Shown here piece after piece: positions 1 to 10,625 of a DNA stretch of 64,000 nucleotides. The position numbers were made by a program, and so were the translations under genes. This DNA is from Stenocarpella maydis. Taxonomy: Eukaryota; Ascomycota; Sordariomycetes; Diaporthales; Diaporthaceae. Every line of letters starts with the position of its first letter. The first letter of the stretch is position 1. The notes under the pieces are model-generated. The model did no database searches, was not told the origin of the DNA, and saw nothing but the letters and a program-made list of their open reading frames with translations. The DNA lies in the NCBI GenBank assembly GCA_002270565.1, contig NQMI01000002.1:744001-808000 (forward strand). Reading direction: 5' to 3'.

Positions 1-152
1 CCACTCGCAGACCGGCAGGCCAGCACTCTGGACTCACTTTTAATACAACCACGTTACCCATCTTTCACTTCAAGGTCTCCGCTCCCATCGAGTACCTGTC
101 TCGGCTACCACCCATCGACCCGACACAGCCTTTGTTGATTGGTTAGCTCACA

Positions 153-2089
153 ATGTCCAACATCATGAGCAACCGCAACAGCACCCCCGAGGCTGGCAAC
201 GCCTCCTCCCTCCGGCCCCCCTCCTCCAGGGCTATCGGCGCCGGCCATCAGCTCCGTGCCTCTGCCGACATGGCCTCCCTCACCGGCACGCCGCAGTCCA
301 AGCAGATCCGCCCAAGCTCTGACTTTTTCGGCCAGCCCCAGCACGGACAGGGCCAGGCCCAGGGCGAGCTCGACCCCCAGGACAAGCTGGCCCAGCAGTG
401 GATCGCCGACATCGACCAGTATGAGACCACTCTGGAGGAGATGGCAGCCGCAACGCTGGACCAGGACTTCAAGGATGAACTGAGTGCTATTGAACAGTGG
501 TTTCGGGTCCTGAGCGAGGCCGAGCGTACTGCCGCTCTGTACGCATTGCTTCAGCAGACCACCCAGGTGCAGATTCGCTTCTTCATCCAGGTCCTGCAGC
601 AGATGGGCAAGGGGCACCCCATGTCGGGCGTGCTGTCGCCTGCAAACTTTGACAAAGGCAAGGCCTCCGACCGCATGACCAGGTGTGACACAGCCAGCTG
701 ACAGGTTGAGAAGCAGACCCACTTTCGAGCCGGCTCAGCGACGCCATGGGCAAGCTGAGCGTCGACTCTGCCAGGAACTCCCTCGCCCGCGCGCCCTCCA
801 CCAACAAGCGCCAGTCGGGCCTCGATTCAAGCACTATCAATGCGATGTTCCCTGATGCCGCCGCTGCTATTGCCACCGAGAAGGCCAAGTACACGCAGTC
901 CACGGGCACTGCCCCTCCCTCCAATCGAAACAGCACTGTCGACAACCGATCCTCCCTCGTCGCGCCGACAATCTCGGCGCCCGATGACTCTAATGGCCAG
1001 AGCCCGTCTCCGTGGGGCCAAGACCAGAGACCCAAGTCATCCACTGGGCAGACGCCAATGGGACAGTTCGTCCAGCCTCCTCCGTCGGCAGGGCTACGCT
1101 CTCCCCGGCCGCCGCAGATCTCAGGCAGCCAGCAGATCAAGAGTCAGACAGTCACCACCGGCGGCGACAAACAAGCCGGTGACCTTCCTCTGCTCTCGCC
1201 GTACGGTCCCGGCGGTGGGAACTGGGCCTCCATGGTGAACACCCCCATGGTTGCCAATTTCAACCCCCAACAGCAGGGTAACAACCAGGCTGATATGGTT
1301 GCCAACGCCACGGCGATGAAGCTGGCTGCGCTGTCTACGGTAAACAATCGCTTTGCACTCGATGACGTGCGCAAGTACCGCCGTGCTCGATCCAACGATG
1401 CCCCCGGCGCCCCGCTGTCGCCCCTCCCACCGGGAATGGGCATGCCTGGCCAGTTGAACATTGTTATGAGCAATGAGCGCGGACAAGTCCTGACACCTGA
1501 GCAAGTGATGGCCATCCAGCAGCACCAGCAGCAGCTCGTGGGTGACAGGTCGCGACCCAACTCTCCCGGCATCGCGATGCAGGGCGGGTTCCAGCCCATG
1601 GGCAGCTTCGCCTCCCCGCAGGCCAACGGTTTTCTCAACCCATACGGCACTCCCTCGCCACTGCTCAACAACGGCATGGGTTCCCTGAACCTTGGGGGGA
1701 TGGGTATGGGGATGGGGGGACCCCACGAGGGCTATCTGTCGGACCATTCGGACATGAACCGGGGTCGCTCTCCGCGCGGTCGTAGGGGGACTAGCAAGCC
1801 CCCGGAGGACCCGACCGATCCGACCCTGCTGCAGGACATTCCAGCTTGGCTGCGCAGCCTCCGCCTGCACAAGTACACGGATAACCTTAAGGACCTGAAG
1901 TGGACTGAGCTGGTTGAGCTGGACGATGCACAGCTCGAGGCTCGTGGTGTCAACGCACTCGGTGCCAGAAGAAAGATGCTCAAGGTATTCGAACAAGTTA
2001 AGGGTAGGCCATGACAGTCATTCCTCCTGGGCCTTGAATGAAAGCTGACGACATGCACAGACGCCAAGAATACGGGCAAGCTCCCATAG
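153..2089 (+). CDS. vts1: Vts1-like SAM-domain RNA-binding protein
   Basis: Post-transcriptional regulator of the Vts1/Smaug family; the family binds stem-loop RNAs through a C-terminal SAM domain and recruits deadenylation and decay factors in the cytoplasm. Model: exons 153-657, 717-2003 and 2061-2089 (606 aa). The N-terminal part (about residues 75-165) holds the conserved helical block that in this family leads into the stretch [14 protein letters not shown]. That stretch is only restored if intron 1 (658-716) is spliced as a GC-AG intron. The middle is Pro/Gly/Gln/Met-rich and probably disordered. The SAM domain is at about 535-597 ([14 protein letters not shown] ... [14 protein letters not shown]). 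A last 57-nt intron (2004-2060, branch CTGAC near 2044) gives the ending DAKNTGKLP; without splicing the protein would end GRP at 2014. The ATG at 153 follows a short leader. The family call is firm; the last exon is likely rather than certain. Confidence 0.9.
658..716 (+). other. GC-AG intron in vts1
   Basis: The donor reads AAAG|GCAAGG, the acceptor GAAGCAG|AC, and a CTGAC branch-like site lies at about 696-700. No GT donor nearby gives an intron of normal length and the right phase: the only GT option (682) would leave a 35-nt intron. Reading through meets TGA at 699-701. Splicing 657 to 717 restores [14 protein letters not shown] without a gap. Confidence 0.8.
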
Positions 2090-3086
2090 AGAACCTACTT
2101 AATACCTGTCTCGACTGGTCGAAACGCTGCACTTTGCATTTCATCACTTCGTGAGTTGACCTCACTTTTGCGGACAAAAATACGTACATTATTCTCCCCG
2201 CACAGAGGTCGCTATGGACGGCAAAAGTCGGTGGCAATATTCTTCATCAGTATGGTTTTGGCTCGGCCGACACCAGGATACGCACTCTGGAATATTCGTG
2301 GAGCACGACGTCGGGGTATATGCACCAAAAGCAAGTTGAGGTACAGAGCAATCTAGGGGGAGAGGAGAATTCAGGGTGAACCCCTTCGGACTGAAGGGCT
2401 TGAGAAAGCAGAACCTCTGAGAAGTTTACATAACCAGGTAGCTCGTGCAGGAGAGCTGTCGGCGGGAAGATGCCAGTATTCTGGCAGAAGCGGGGACGAT
2501 ACACCTGCCTTCGTAGTCTGGTTGGGAGCGGATGGCAACACAATACGATTTCTTGGAACATAGTTACAGTTGAGAAAGTCGGTTCTCGAGACTCGAGGCT
2601 CAGCTCAGCGGGCGTTCATCTGTATTGCCTTGTGGTGACACTCGACATGTTAGAGGAGCATCATTCTGTGCCTGGCATCGGGCCGGTGTGGACGAGCGAT
2701 TCGCGAAACATTGGGTGAGGGCCGTTGCCGTCAACCGTTACGTCCGAAGTATTGTGTGGCGTCGTGACAGGTAGCGAGCGCGTGGGATGATCTGGTCTGG
2801 CCGAATGGCCTGTGTTATAACACAATGTATTGTGAAAACTACATGGGTACCTACTTAAGTAGGTACCTAGTAGGTACCCAGGTATCTCAAAGCCAGACTT
2901 AGCGCATAGACGGTACTAGGTACTTTGAAGCTGGTGGGGCTATCTTCACCCGTAGGCCACTGTACTCACTTTAACTCTTGCAAGCTGAGCCTCCAGAAAC
3001 CTGTGTGACCAACTCAACCACAGACAAGTTCTCATCTCATGGATTGAGACAACGTCACGTCCAATTCATTGCTAGTTTTTCCCAAC
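2090..3086. other. Intergenic, vts1 3' region and tfc4 promoter
   Basis: No gene is supported. It holds the vts1 3' UTR, a cluster of GGTACCT-type repeats at 2845-2925 (next entry), and the leader of the TFIIIC gene. Open frames here are short and lack known motifs. Confidence 0.6.
2846..2867. repeat. Perfect 22-bp palindrome in a GGTACCTA cluster
   Basis: Positions 2846-2867 read the same on both strands, centred on CTTAAG. Two more GGTACC-related units follow at once (to about 2883) and degenerate ones to about 2925. It sits about 220 bp upstream of the tfc4 start, so it could be a promoter element; this is inferred from position only. Confidence 0.7.
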
Positions 3087-6000
3087 ATGGAGGCGGACTT
3101 CCGAGATCTGCTGGTGCCGCCACCCCCGCAGCCTGAAATCTCGAATATCAACGACGTGCTCTCCATCCAGCCATACCCGCAGGCCTCGCTTGCACCTGAC
3201 GAGTATGTTTCAATTCACCAAACCACCTCATTTCAGACTCCCCGGTGTGCTGATGCGGTATTCTTAACTCATCAGTAGATACCTGGATGAGGACGACGAC
3301 ATTGATGTGGTAAACCACCAGCAACAAGGCCAGGAGCTTGAGGTTTCCGACGCCGACTCTGACGACTTTCGGCTCAAAGCCGACATTGCTAAGCTTGATG
3401 CCGACGTTGCTGCCTTCAAGGCCTCCATGGCCGCCGAGTCCTCGGATGATGACGAGGATGTCTTGGACCCTCGGCTAGCCATGGGCTCTGGCCTGCCTCT
3501 CAAGCGAAAGGCGAAGCGCCCCAGGCTGGACATCGCGCCTGGGTCCAAACGCCGTACGGTCGTCCCCAGAGGCAGCAACATTGCCGCCCCCTCTGCAGAC
3601 ATCATGGTGCAGCTGTCAAAGGCATCCGAGGCGTGGGGCCAGGCTCGCTTTGACGCGGCGCTAGAGATCACCCTCGAGATCATCCGCGTCAATGCCGAGA
3701 CCTGGGACGCGTGGGTGATGCTGTCATCGATCTACGAGGAGACGGGGCGGATGACCGAGGCCATCATGGCCAAGTGTTTCGCGGCGCACCTGCGGCCCAA
3801 GGACTTTGACGGGTGGATGAACTGCGCCAACTACGCACTGGACGACGTCACGCCGGGCCAGCGAGAGGCCAACCTCGGCACCGCGCAGCTGTGCTTCTCT
3901 GCCGCCATCAGGGCGAACCCCAAGAGCCTAAAGGCCCGCGTCGGCAAGGCGAACTGCGCGCTTGAGGCAGGCAACTCGAACGTCGCGGCCGCCGAGTACT
4001 CCAAGGTGCTGAAGAGGAGGCCGTACGACATGGTCCTGCTGCGGAACATGGCAGAGGCGGCTTTCGATGCGAGGAATGCCAAGAGGTACGTCGAGCAGGC
4101 CAGGGGATACTACGAGAACCTGATCAAGTGGATTCGCTCCGGCGGGCAGCCGCGACGGGGCGTCTTTGAGTGGTCAGACATCATCATCTTTGTCGAGATG
4201 TGCGTATTTCTGGAGAAATACTCGGATGGCGCATTAGCACTGCGATCCCTGGCGCGGATGCTGATCGGGCGGGCGGCCGAGGAGTTCTGGGATAGGTATG
4301 AGGATGACCGGGAGTGGGACCAGGAGGACGACCGCCGTAGGGAGGTGGCCGAATATAACCTCGACAGGTACTCTCATGAAACGTACGGCCCGTCGCTGCC
4401 ACTGGACCTCCGAGCCAAGCTGGCCATCCTGCGACTGAAGCTTCAGCAAGAAGAAGAGGCCACCCGGCACATGCAGTGGATAAATCCTCAGGATGAACAC
4501 ATTTATGCTTTCTTCCTGGATACCCCTTTCGTCATCAAGGACCTCGCAAATGAGCTCTTTGAGGCTCGCAGGATCACTACCGCTCTGGATTTCTACGACT
4601 TGTACCTGCGGTTGACTCGAGAACTCGATGCAGAGATACTCGTCCAACAAGGAAAATGCCACCTGGAAATGGAGGACCAGGCAACAGCGGAGGAGTGCTT
4701 CATCGCCGCGATAGAGATTGATGACGGCAATATCGAGGCGCGGTACGAGCTTGCGCAGATGTACGAGACGAACCAAGAGCAAGATGAGGCCTTCCTTCTC
4801 GTAAACGAGGCTCTCCAACTCGAGCGCGACCAGAAGCGAGACGCCCGCAACAACGGCGAAGAGGAAGGAGGCGAACAGACAAAGTCGAGGCAGAAGCGAG
4901 TCCGGCACAAGGTCCTCCATGACAGGGCCGCCCGGCCGAAGCGTGCGAGGCGTGTGTACGTCCGCCGCATGGCAAACAAGGCACAGCGGGAGAAGTACGA
5001 GGAGAGCGTCACCAACAACTTCAAGGAGAAGTACCAGCGTGTATTAGATCTGCGTGAGCAGGTAAAAAGCGGGAACCAGGACGCCGAGGAGGAGTGGATG
5101 ACGGCTGCGCAGGACTTGGTGGATGACTTCCGGTCTTTCAAGGAGTTCTACCCCTGGGACAAGTATCTTAACTTCATGGGATATGGCTCGTTCTTCCAAG
5201 AGAACAGAAGGAAGAGAGAACAGCTTCAACAGCAACAGCGGGAGCAGGAAGCGCGGCAGCAGGAGGCTGACGGTGACCGGGACGGGGCGGAGACCGCTGA
5301 GCCGAATAACGAGCTTGAGGCCATGGCGGAGCGGCTGCAGCAGAGTAAGTCCGGCGTGCTTCCAGATCCCATGGTGGAGCCAAGCTGACTGACAGTTTCC
5401 AGACCTGGCTCCTGATGAGGGTGAAGGCTCCGTACAGCCCACCTTGAAACGCAGCGAGCACCGCGGCATCCCGTTCGACGAGTGGCTCGACCTATTCCTC
5501 GAGTACGCCATCAGCCTTGCCAAGCACCAAAAGGCAAAGGAGGCCTATCTTGTCTGCCAGTCAGCCCGCGACTCGATCGTTTACAAGTCCAGCGACAACA
5601 CCTTCCTCATCCATGTGGCATGGGCGGCGTGCGCGGTGTACGCGGCGGACGAGGAGACGTGCGTGGCGGTGGCCCGTTTTTTCATGCGCAACAACATCGC
5701 CGCGACGGACAGCTACCGCGTCTTTAGCGCGCTGTGCCGCGTGTGCCAGTCTCCCGTGTCGTGGTACGCGAGCGGGCCCGCGCAAAAGTACATCCTGCGG
5801 CAGATCAAGGCCATGGACCGCACGCTTCTCCCACACGACATCGCCGAGTCGGCCATGGGGACGTGGGACCGGGCGGTGCCCCGCGAGGAGGGCCAGGGCC
5901 CCCGCCACGAGGCGCTGGACGTGGCGCTGCTGATGCTGTACGGGCACATCCTGCTGACCAGCACGAGCTACACGTACGCGCTCAACTACTTCCTGCGGGC

Positions 6001-6430
6001 GGCGGCGCTGGACCCGGCGAACCCGATGGTCAACCTCAGCACGGGCATCGCATACGTGCACTACGCCATGAAGCGCCAGGCCGAGAACAGGCAGTTCATC
6101 ATCGCCCAGGGCATGCACTACATGTTTGAGTACTACGGCGCGCGGTCGCGCTCCCCAGACATCGTGAGCCGCCTCGAGGCGCACTACAATGTCGCGCGGT
6201 GCTACCACCTGCTGGGCATCTACCACCTCGCTGTTGAGTTCTACGGCCGCGCGCTCACGGAAGCAAAGGAGCACAGGGATAGGGGCGGGGGCGGAGCGGA
6301 CGGGGAGGGGAGTGATGGGCTGATCAAGGATTTTGTGTACGAGTCTGCTGTCAACCTGAGGACCTACTCGCTCACGAACGGGGACTATGAGAGCGCCAGG
6401 GCATTGACGGAGGGGTGGCTTGTCCTGTGA
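3087..6430 (+). CDS. tfc4: TFIIIC TPR subunit (Tfc4/Sfc4-like)
   Basis: RNA polymerase III initiation factor. In yeast this subunit (tau131) of TFIIIC bridges the A-box module to TFIIIB on tRNA and 5S genes. Model: exons 3087-3202, 3276-5344 and 5403-6430 (about 1,070 aa). The N-terminus is acidic (runs of Asp/Glu near residues 40-110, then a basic KRKAKRPR patch). TPR repeats run from about residue 145 (ASEAWGQARFDAALEITLEI) through the WINPQDEHIYAFFLDTPF region, and a second TPR block follows to the C-terminus (YILRQIKAMDR, ALNYFLRAAALDPANPMVNL). A basic linker rich in Arg/Lys lies near residues 540-600. Intron 2 (58 nt) restores the frame to KRSEHRGIPFDEWLDLFLEY. The acceptor of intron 1 is a tandem CAGTAG: either AG keeps the frame (DRYLDED or EYLDED). 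Order and length fit the family; confidence is high. Confidence 0.9.
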
Positions 6431-7334
6431 GAGGTCCCATGGCGCGTGGCGGAAAGGTAATTCATTTTTAGGATTCTCTCTTGGGGAGAACAACCATGGA
6501 GTAAATAGGCCTTGCAAAGGGACGTCTAGGTGTCTCGTATTTTCCCCCGGTAGGCAGGCCTGACCATTGCTTGCTGCCTCGTTGAGGCCCAAGACATCTG
6601 AGGACTGCCAGTAATCTGTCCAGTTGTGACAGAATCTTGGGAACCTCAAAGGGAACCACGGAAGCCCACGAGACTCGGGTCTGTGGATTCACGGTCGGTG
6701 TATTTACGGAGCACGTCGTCCTTCACAGTATTCCACAGTCTTTGCGGCGCAAATGTCCGCACTGGCCAGCCACAAGACCTGCTCGGTGAGTTAATAATGT
6801 TGGTCCAGGTGGGCCTGTGTAAAAAAGAAAAAAAGGCGTAAGACGGCTCAAAGTTCGCGTGTACAGTTCTTGTGCAGTTCCCTTGGAAGAGGGTCATTTC
6901 TCGCCGAGGGCGCTGGATCCCCAGCCTGCCAATAGAACGACCAGAGGGGCCCCAGATAAGGGAGCTTGCCCCCGTGTATAAGCTCCGCAAACTCGTCACC
7001 TTCCGAGGTTGCAAGTGTGTTGGTTCAGAAACTCACAAGTTACAAACCCGCGTCCCTCTCGCTTCTCAAGTCCGGGGCTTCTCGTGGCTTGTCACCTGTA
7101 GTCTGCCGTGTTTCTGTAAACTGCCACTGCATCGCAGATCCGCTCTTCGGCTGCGGCTTCGTTCACGACAATCACCTACACGAGCCGGCATCACGTCCTG
7201 GGCCTGACAGCTCATGAAGCATCAATTGCGGCCAACTAGGACTTCCTCGGCGCTTCCGGTGGCCAATTGAGCTCTGGCAATTGCTCACCACGGACATTTC
7301 AAATAACGAGAGAGTCCCAGCGCCGAAGCAAGAC
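6431..7334. other. Intergenic, tfc4 3' region and promoter
   Basis: No gene seen. It contains the tfc4 3' UTR, a short A-rich stretch near 6821-6837 and the leader of the next gene. Nothing else recognisable. Confidence 0.6.
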
Positions 7335-10300
7335 ATGGACGGGCTCGAGACCGGCTCCTCGCCTCCGCCCTACGAGGCGGCTGCATACCCAAAGCCACGG
7401 CCCGCAAGACGCCTGCATAGAGAATTTTCTCTTCGAGGCTTTACGACGATTTTCCTTGTACTCTTATTGTCCTTGAACATATATCTTAGGCTTCCATCGC
7501 CCTCCGCCTTATCCGCCATGGACGAGAAGAGGTTCCAGGCTGGCTTAGACTCTTGTGCAGCCATCGCTCAACTGCCAACCAGGCTCGACCCCAAGGACCG
7601 CAGCGAGAACCCGAGATGGAACGCCCTCAGTGGGCAGAAGCGCACTGTGGTCCTGCGCAACGCGACGCTCTTTGACGGCGCGGACTTCACCGAGGGCGCA
7701 GTGGACATTGTCTTCTCCAACGGCCTCATCACCTCCGTTACCCCCTCGACCCATGCCACCCCGGCCTCAGAGGGAGCGGACGAGGCCCACCTGCACGGCG
7801 CGCACGTCACACCCGGCCTGGTCGACATGCACTCACACCACCTGGTAGAGGACTGGCCAGCCGTGAGCGAGATCACAGACGGCAACGAGATGTTCGCGGG
7901 GCTGGGGCCTCTGACGCCGTACCTGCGGATCCTGGACTCGATGAAGGCGTACGACGTGGCGATCCGGCTGGTCGCGAGCGGCGGTGTCACCTCGAGCCTG
8001 GTCATCCCCGGCAGCGCCAACATCATGGGCGGCGAGGGGGCCGTGGTCAAGAACGCGCCGAGGCCCGGCCCCAACGGCGAGTTCGTCGTCGAGGAGCTGC
8101 TCCTGGAGCACGGGCTGCCCGCGCAGGGGAGGAGGAGGTACATGAAGATGGCGTGCGGGGAGAACCCCATCGGCATCTACAAGCACACGCGCATGGGCAA
8201 CGCGTGGGAGCTGAGGAAGTGGCTTGCCCGTGCGAGGGAGCTGGTGGATAAGCAGGAAGGGTGGTGTGAGGCTGCGAGGGGCGCGGCCTCTGTCAAGGAG
8301 AGGGCCGGCCTCGTGGCGGACAAGGGCGGTTTCCCCGAGGAGCTGGAGCTGGATAGCACGGTGGGGATGCTCAGGGGCCAGGTGGCGATGCATAATCACT
8401 GCTACGAGCCTGAGGATTTCGAGACGATGCTGCGCATCTCGCACGAGTTTGGGTTCCGCGTCCGGGCGTTCCACCATGCCATCTCGGCCTGGCAGGTCCC
8501 GGAGATGCTCAAGGAATACGGCGAGTGAGTCATGGGTCTTTTCTTCTTTCTCGGCGTTCACCTCTCTATGAAAGGGAACCTGCATGCCTGCACAGACACT
8601 GACCGAGACCCAGAAACCTTACAATCGCCACGTTCGCTGAGTTTGCTCTTTACAAGAAAGAGGCATACGCTGCAAGCCTCTCGGCGGGCAAGATCCTCAA
8701 TGACCATGGCATACCCGTTGCCTACAAATCGGACCACTCGATGGCGGACCTGAATTCAAAGTACCTATTGCTCCAGTCGGCAGTCGGGCACAGCTTCGGC
8801 CTGCCAGCGGACAAGGCCCTGCAGGCTGTCACGTCAGTACCGGCCGCCTCGCTCGAAATCGATGACCGGGTCGGGTACGTCCGAGCAGGCTACGACGCGG
8901 ACCTCGTAGTGTGGGACTCGCACCCGCTCTCCATCGGAGCAACGCCCAAGCAGGTCTACATCGACGGCGTTCCCACGCTGGATCCGGCCCAGGTAGAGGA
9001 GAGCTCAGCACGTGTGGTTCTTGCGCAAGGAGCGGGCGCACACCGCGGGGCTGGGAAGCCCTCCATGCGTGCCACCATAGCTCATGAGGAGAGGGAGAAG
9101 CTTTGCTCCGGGTCTCGGGGGCACGGACGCGGGTTCGTGATCAGCGGCATCGCCAGGTCATTCCTGGACGAGTTCCCCGAGTTCCTCACGGCCGGCGCCG
9201 GGGATGCGGCCGCACGAGACAATCTCACCATGGTCATTGCCGACGGCAAAGTCGCCTGCCTCGGCCCCGGCGCGGACTGCCGCGCGGCAGCCATTAACCT
9301 CCGAGAAAGCAACGGTGGCGAGCATGTCACCTCCGTTGAGCTGCAGAACGGCCACCTCAGCCGCGGGCTGATCGCAGTGACGTCCTCCCTCGGCACCGCA
9401 GAGATCAGTACTCTCCCGGTCACGGGGGATGGCCTCGTCAAGACGGCCGCCGGCGACGCTCCCCCCGCCGACCACGCAAAGTACGGCGTCAGCCTTGGGG
9501 GCGGCAAGACCAGGTCCAAGACGTTTGCGAGGGCGCGGTTGGGCGGTGTCACGCGGGCGGTGCAGGCGCCTATGACGGAGGGTGGCCTGGTGGTGGGTGT
9601 GTCGACGGGGATGCGGACGGGAGTGGACAGCACGCTCCTGAATGGGGGCTTATTCCAGGAGGACGTTGCGATGCACGTGATGCTGGGGGAGGCCGCGAAG
9701 GTGAATGCTGGGGCTGTGAGCGTTGCTATTGAGAAGCTGAGGGGGCTGATCAGGGCGGGTGTTAAGAAGGCTTCCAAGGAGAGTGGCGAGGGTGATGTTG
9801 GTCTAGACCCATGGGTGCTGGTTGCGAATGGGTCGCTGCCCTTGGTCGTCAAGGCGGACAGCAATGTGAGTCTCCCTTCGTTATTGATTCTGACTGAGAC
9901 GGCGAGGCTGATCGTCTTTTCTCTCACACAGCATGACGTCCAACAGGTCATCCTGCTAAAGAAGGACTACCCGAGTGTGAATGCGGTCATCCTGGGAGGC
10001 CACGAGGCGCCCCTGGTAAGCTGGACAAGTTTTCCTTCAGCTCGGCTCACCTTGGACAAGACACTGTGTTGCAGGGCCGCGGCCAGCTGACTCGGGCTTC
10101 TGTTTTCTAGCTTGCGGAGGAGATCGCCAAGGCGAAAATACCTCTGATCTTCACAGCCACGAGGCCCGGGCCCGACTCGTGGACGAAAAAGGACTCGCCG
10201 CCTGGCCCGCCCCTGGGCCGAAGCCCAGCCGACATACTCAGCGAGGCCGGTGTGTTCTACGCAGTTGCCATCAACGTCGACGGCGGTAAGTCCCCCCCCC

Positions 10301-10625
10301 CTTCTTTCTCGCCATTACACACACACTCATCTGGGCGCCGTACTAAACATGGATTACGCCCCCAGGCCCACCTGGAGACTCCCGAATCCAGTCGCTGGCG
10401 CTGGAGGCATCTTGGGCTGCCAAGTACGCGGGACTCTCCGACCACGAGGCGCTGCGGCTCGTGTCGAGCAACGTGGAGGAGATCCTGAGCCTGGAGAAGA
10501 GCGGTGACGTGGTTGTGTGGGAGGGCAACCCGCTGCAGTTCGGGACGCCGGTGCTGGCGTTCCAGGCGCGTGAGGGCGGGAGGCTGGAGGTGGGGAGTTG
10601 CTGGCCGAGCGAGGCGGATGAGTGA
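7335..10625 (+). CDS. Membrane-anchored tandem amidohydrolase-like protein
   Basis: Metal-dependent amidohydrolase superfamily (imidazolonepropionase/dipeptidase-like); the substrate cannot be told from sequence. Model: exons 7335-8524, 8614-9865, 9932-10015, 10111-10285 and 10366-10625 (986 aa), all joined in phase by GT-AG introns. The start is the ATG at 7335; the open frame extends upstream without an ATG. A single membrane segment lies near residues 35-53 (FLVLLLSLNIYL), so the enzyme domain probably faces the lumen or outside. Module 1 has the metal-binding HSH of VDMHSHH, a conserved SDHSMAD and the usual C-terminal sandwich strand GYDADLVVWDSHPL. A second module begins near HGRGFVISGIA and ends SGDVVVWEGNPLQFG, parallel to the first, but where HxH should stand it reads GLIAVTSSLG. 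Module 2 therefore looks catalytically dead. The family is known in fungi; the function is not. Confidence 0.85.

Noticed and set aside
5561..6649. 362-codon open frame antisense to tfc4
   Set aside because: Arg/His/Val-rich shadow of the TPR gene with no motif.
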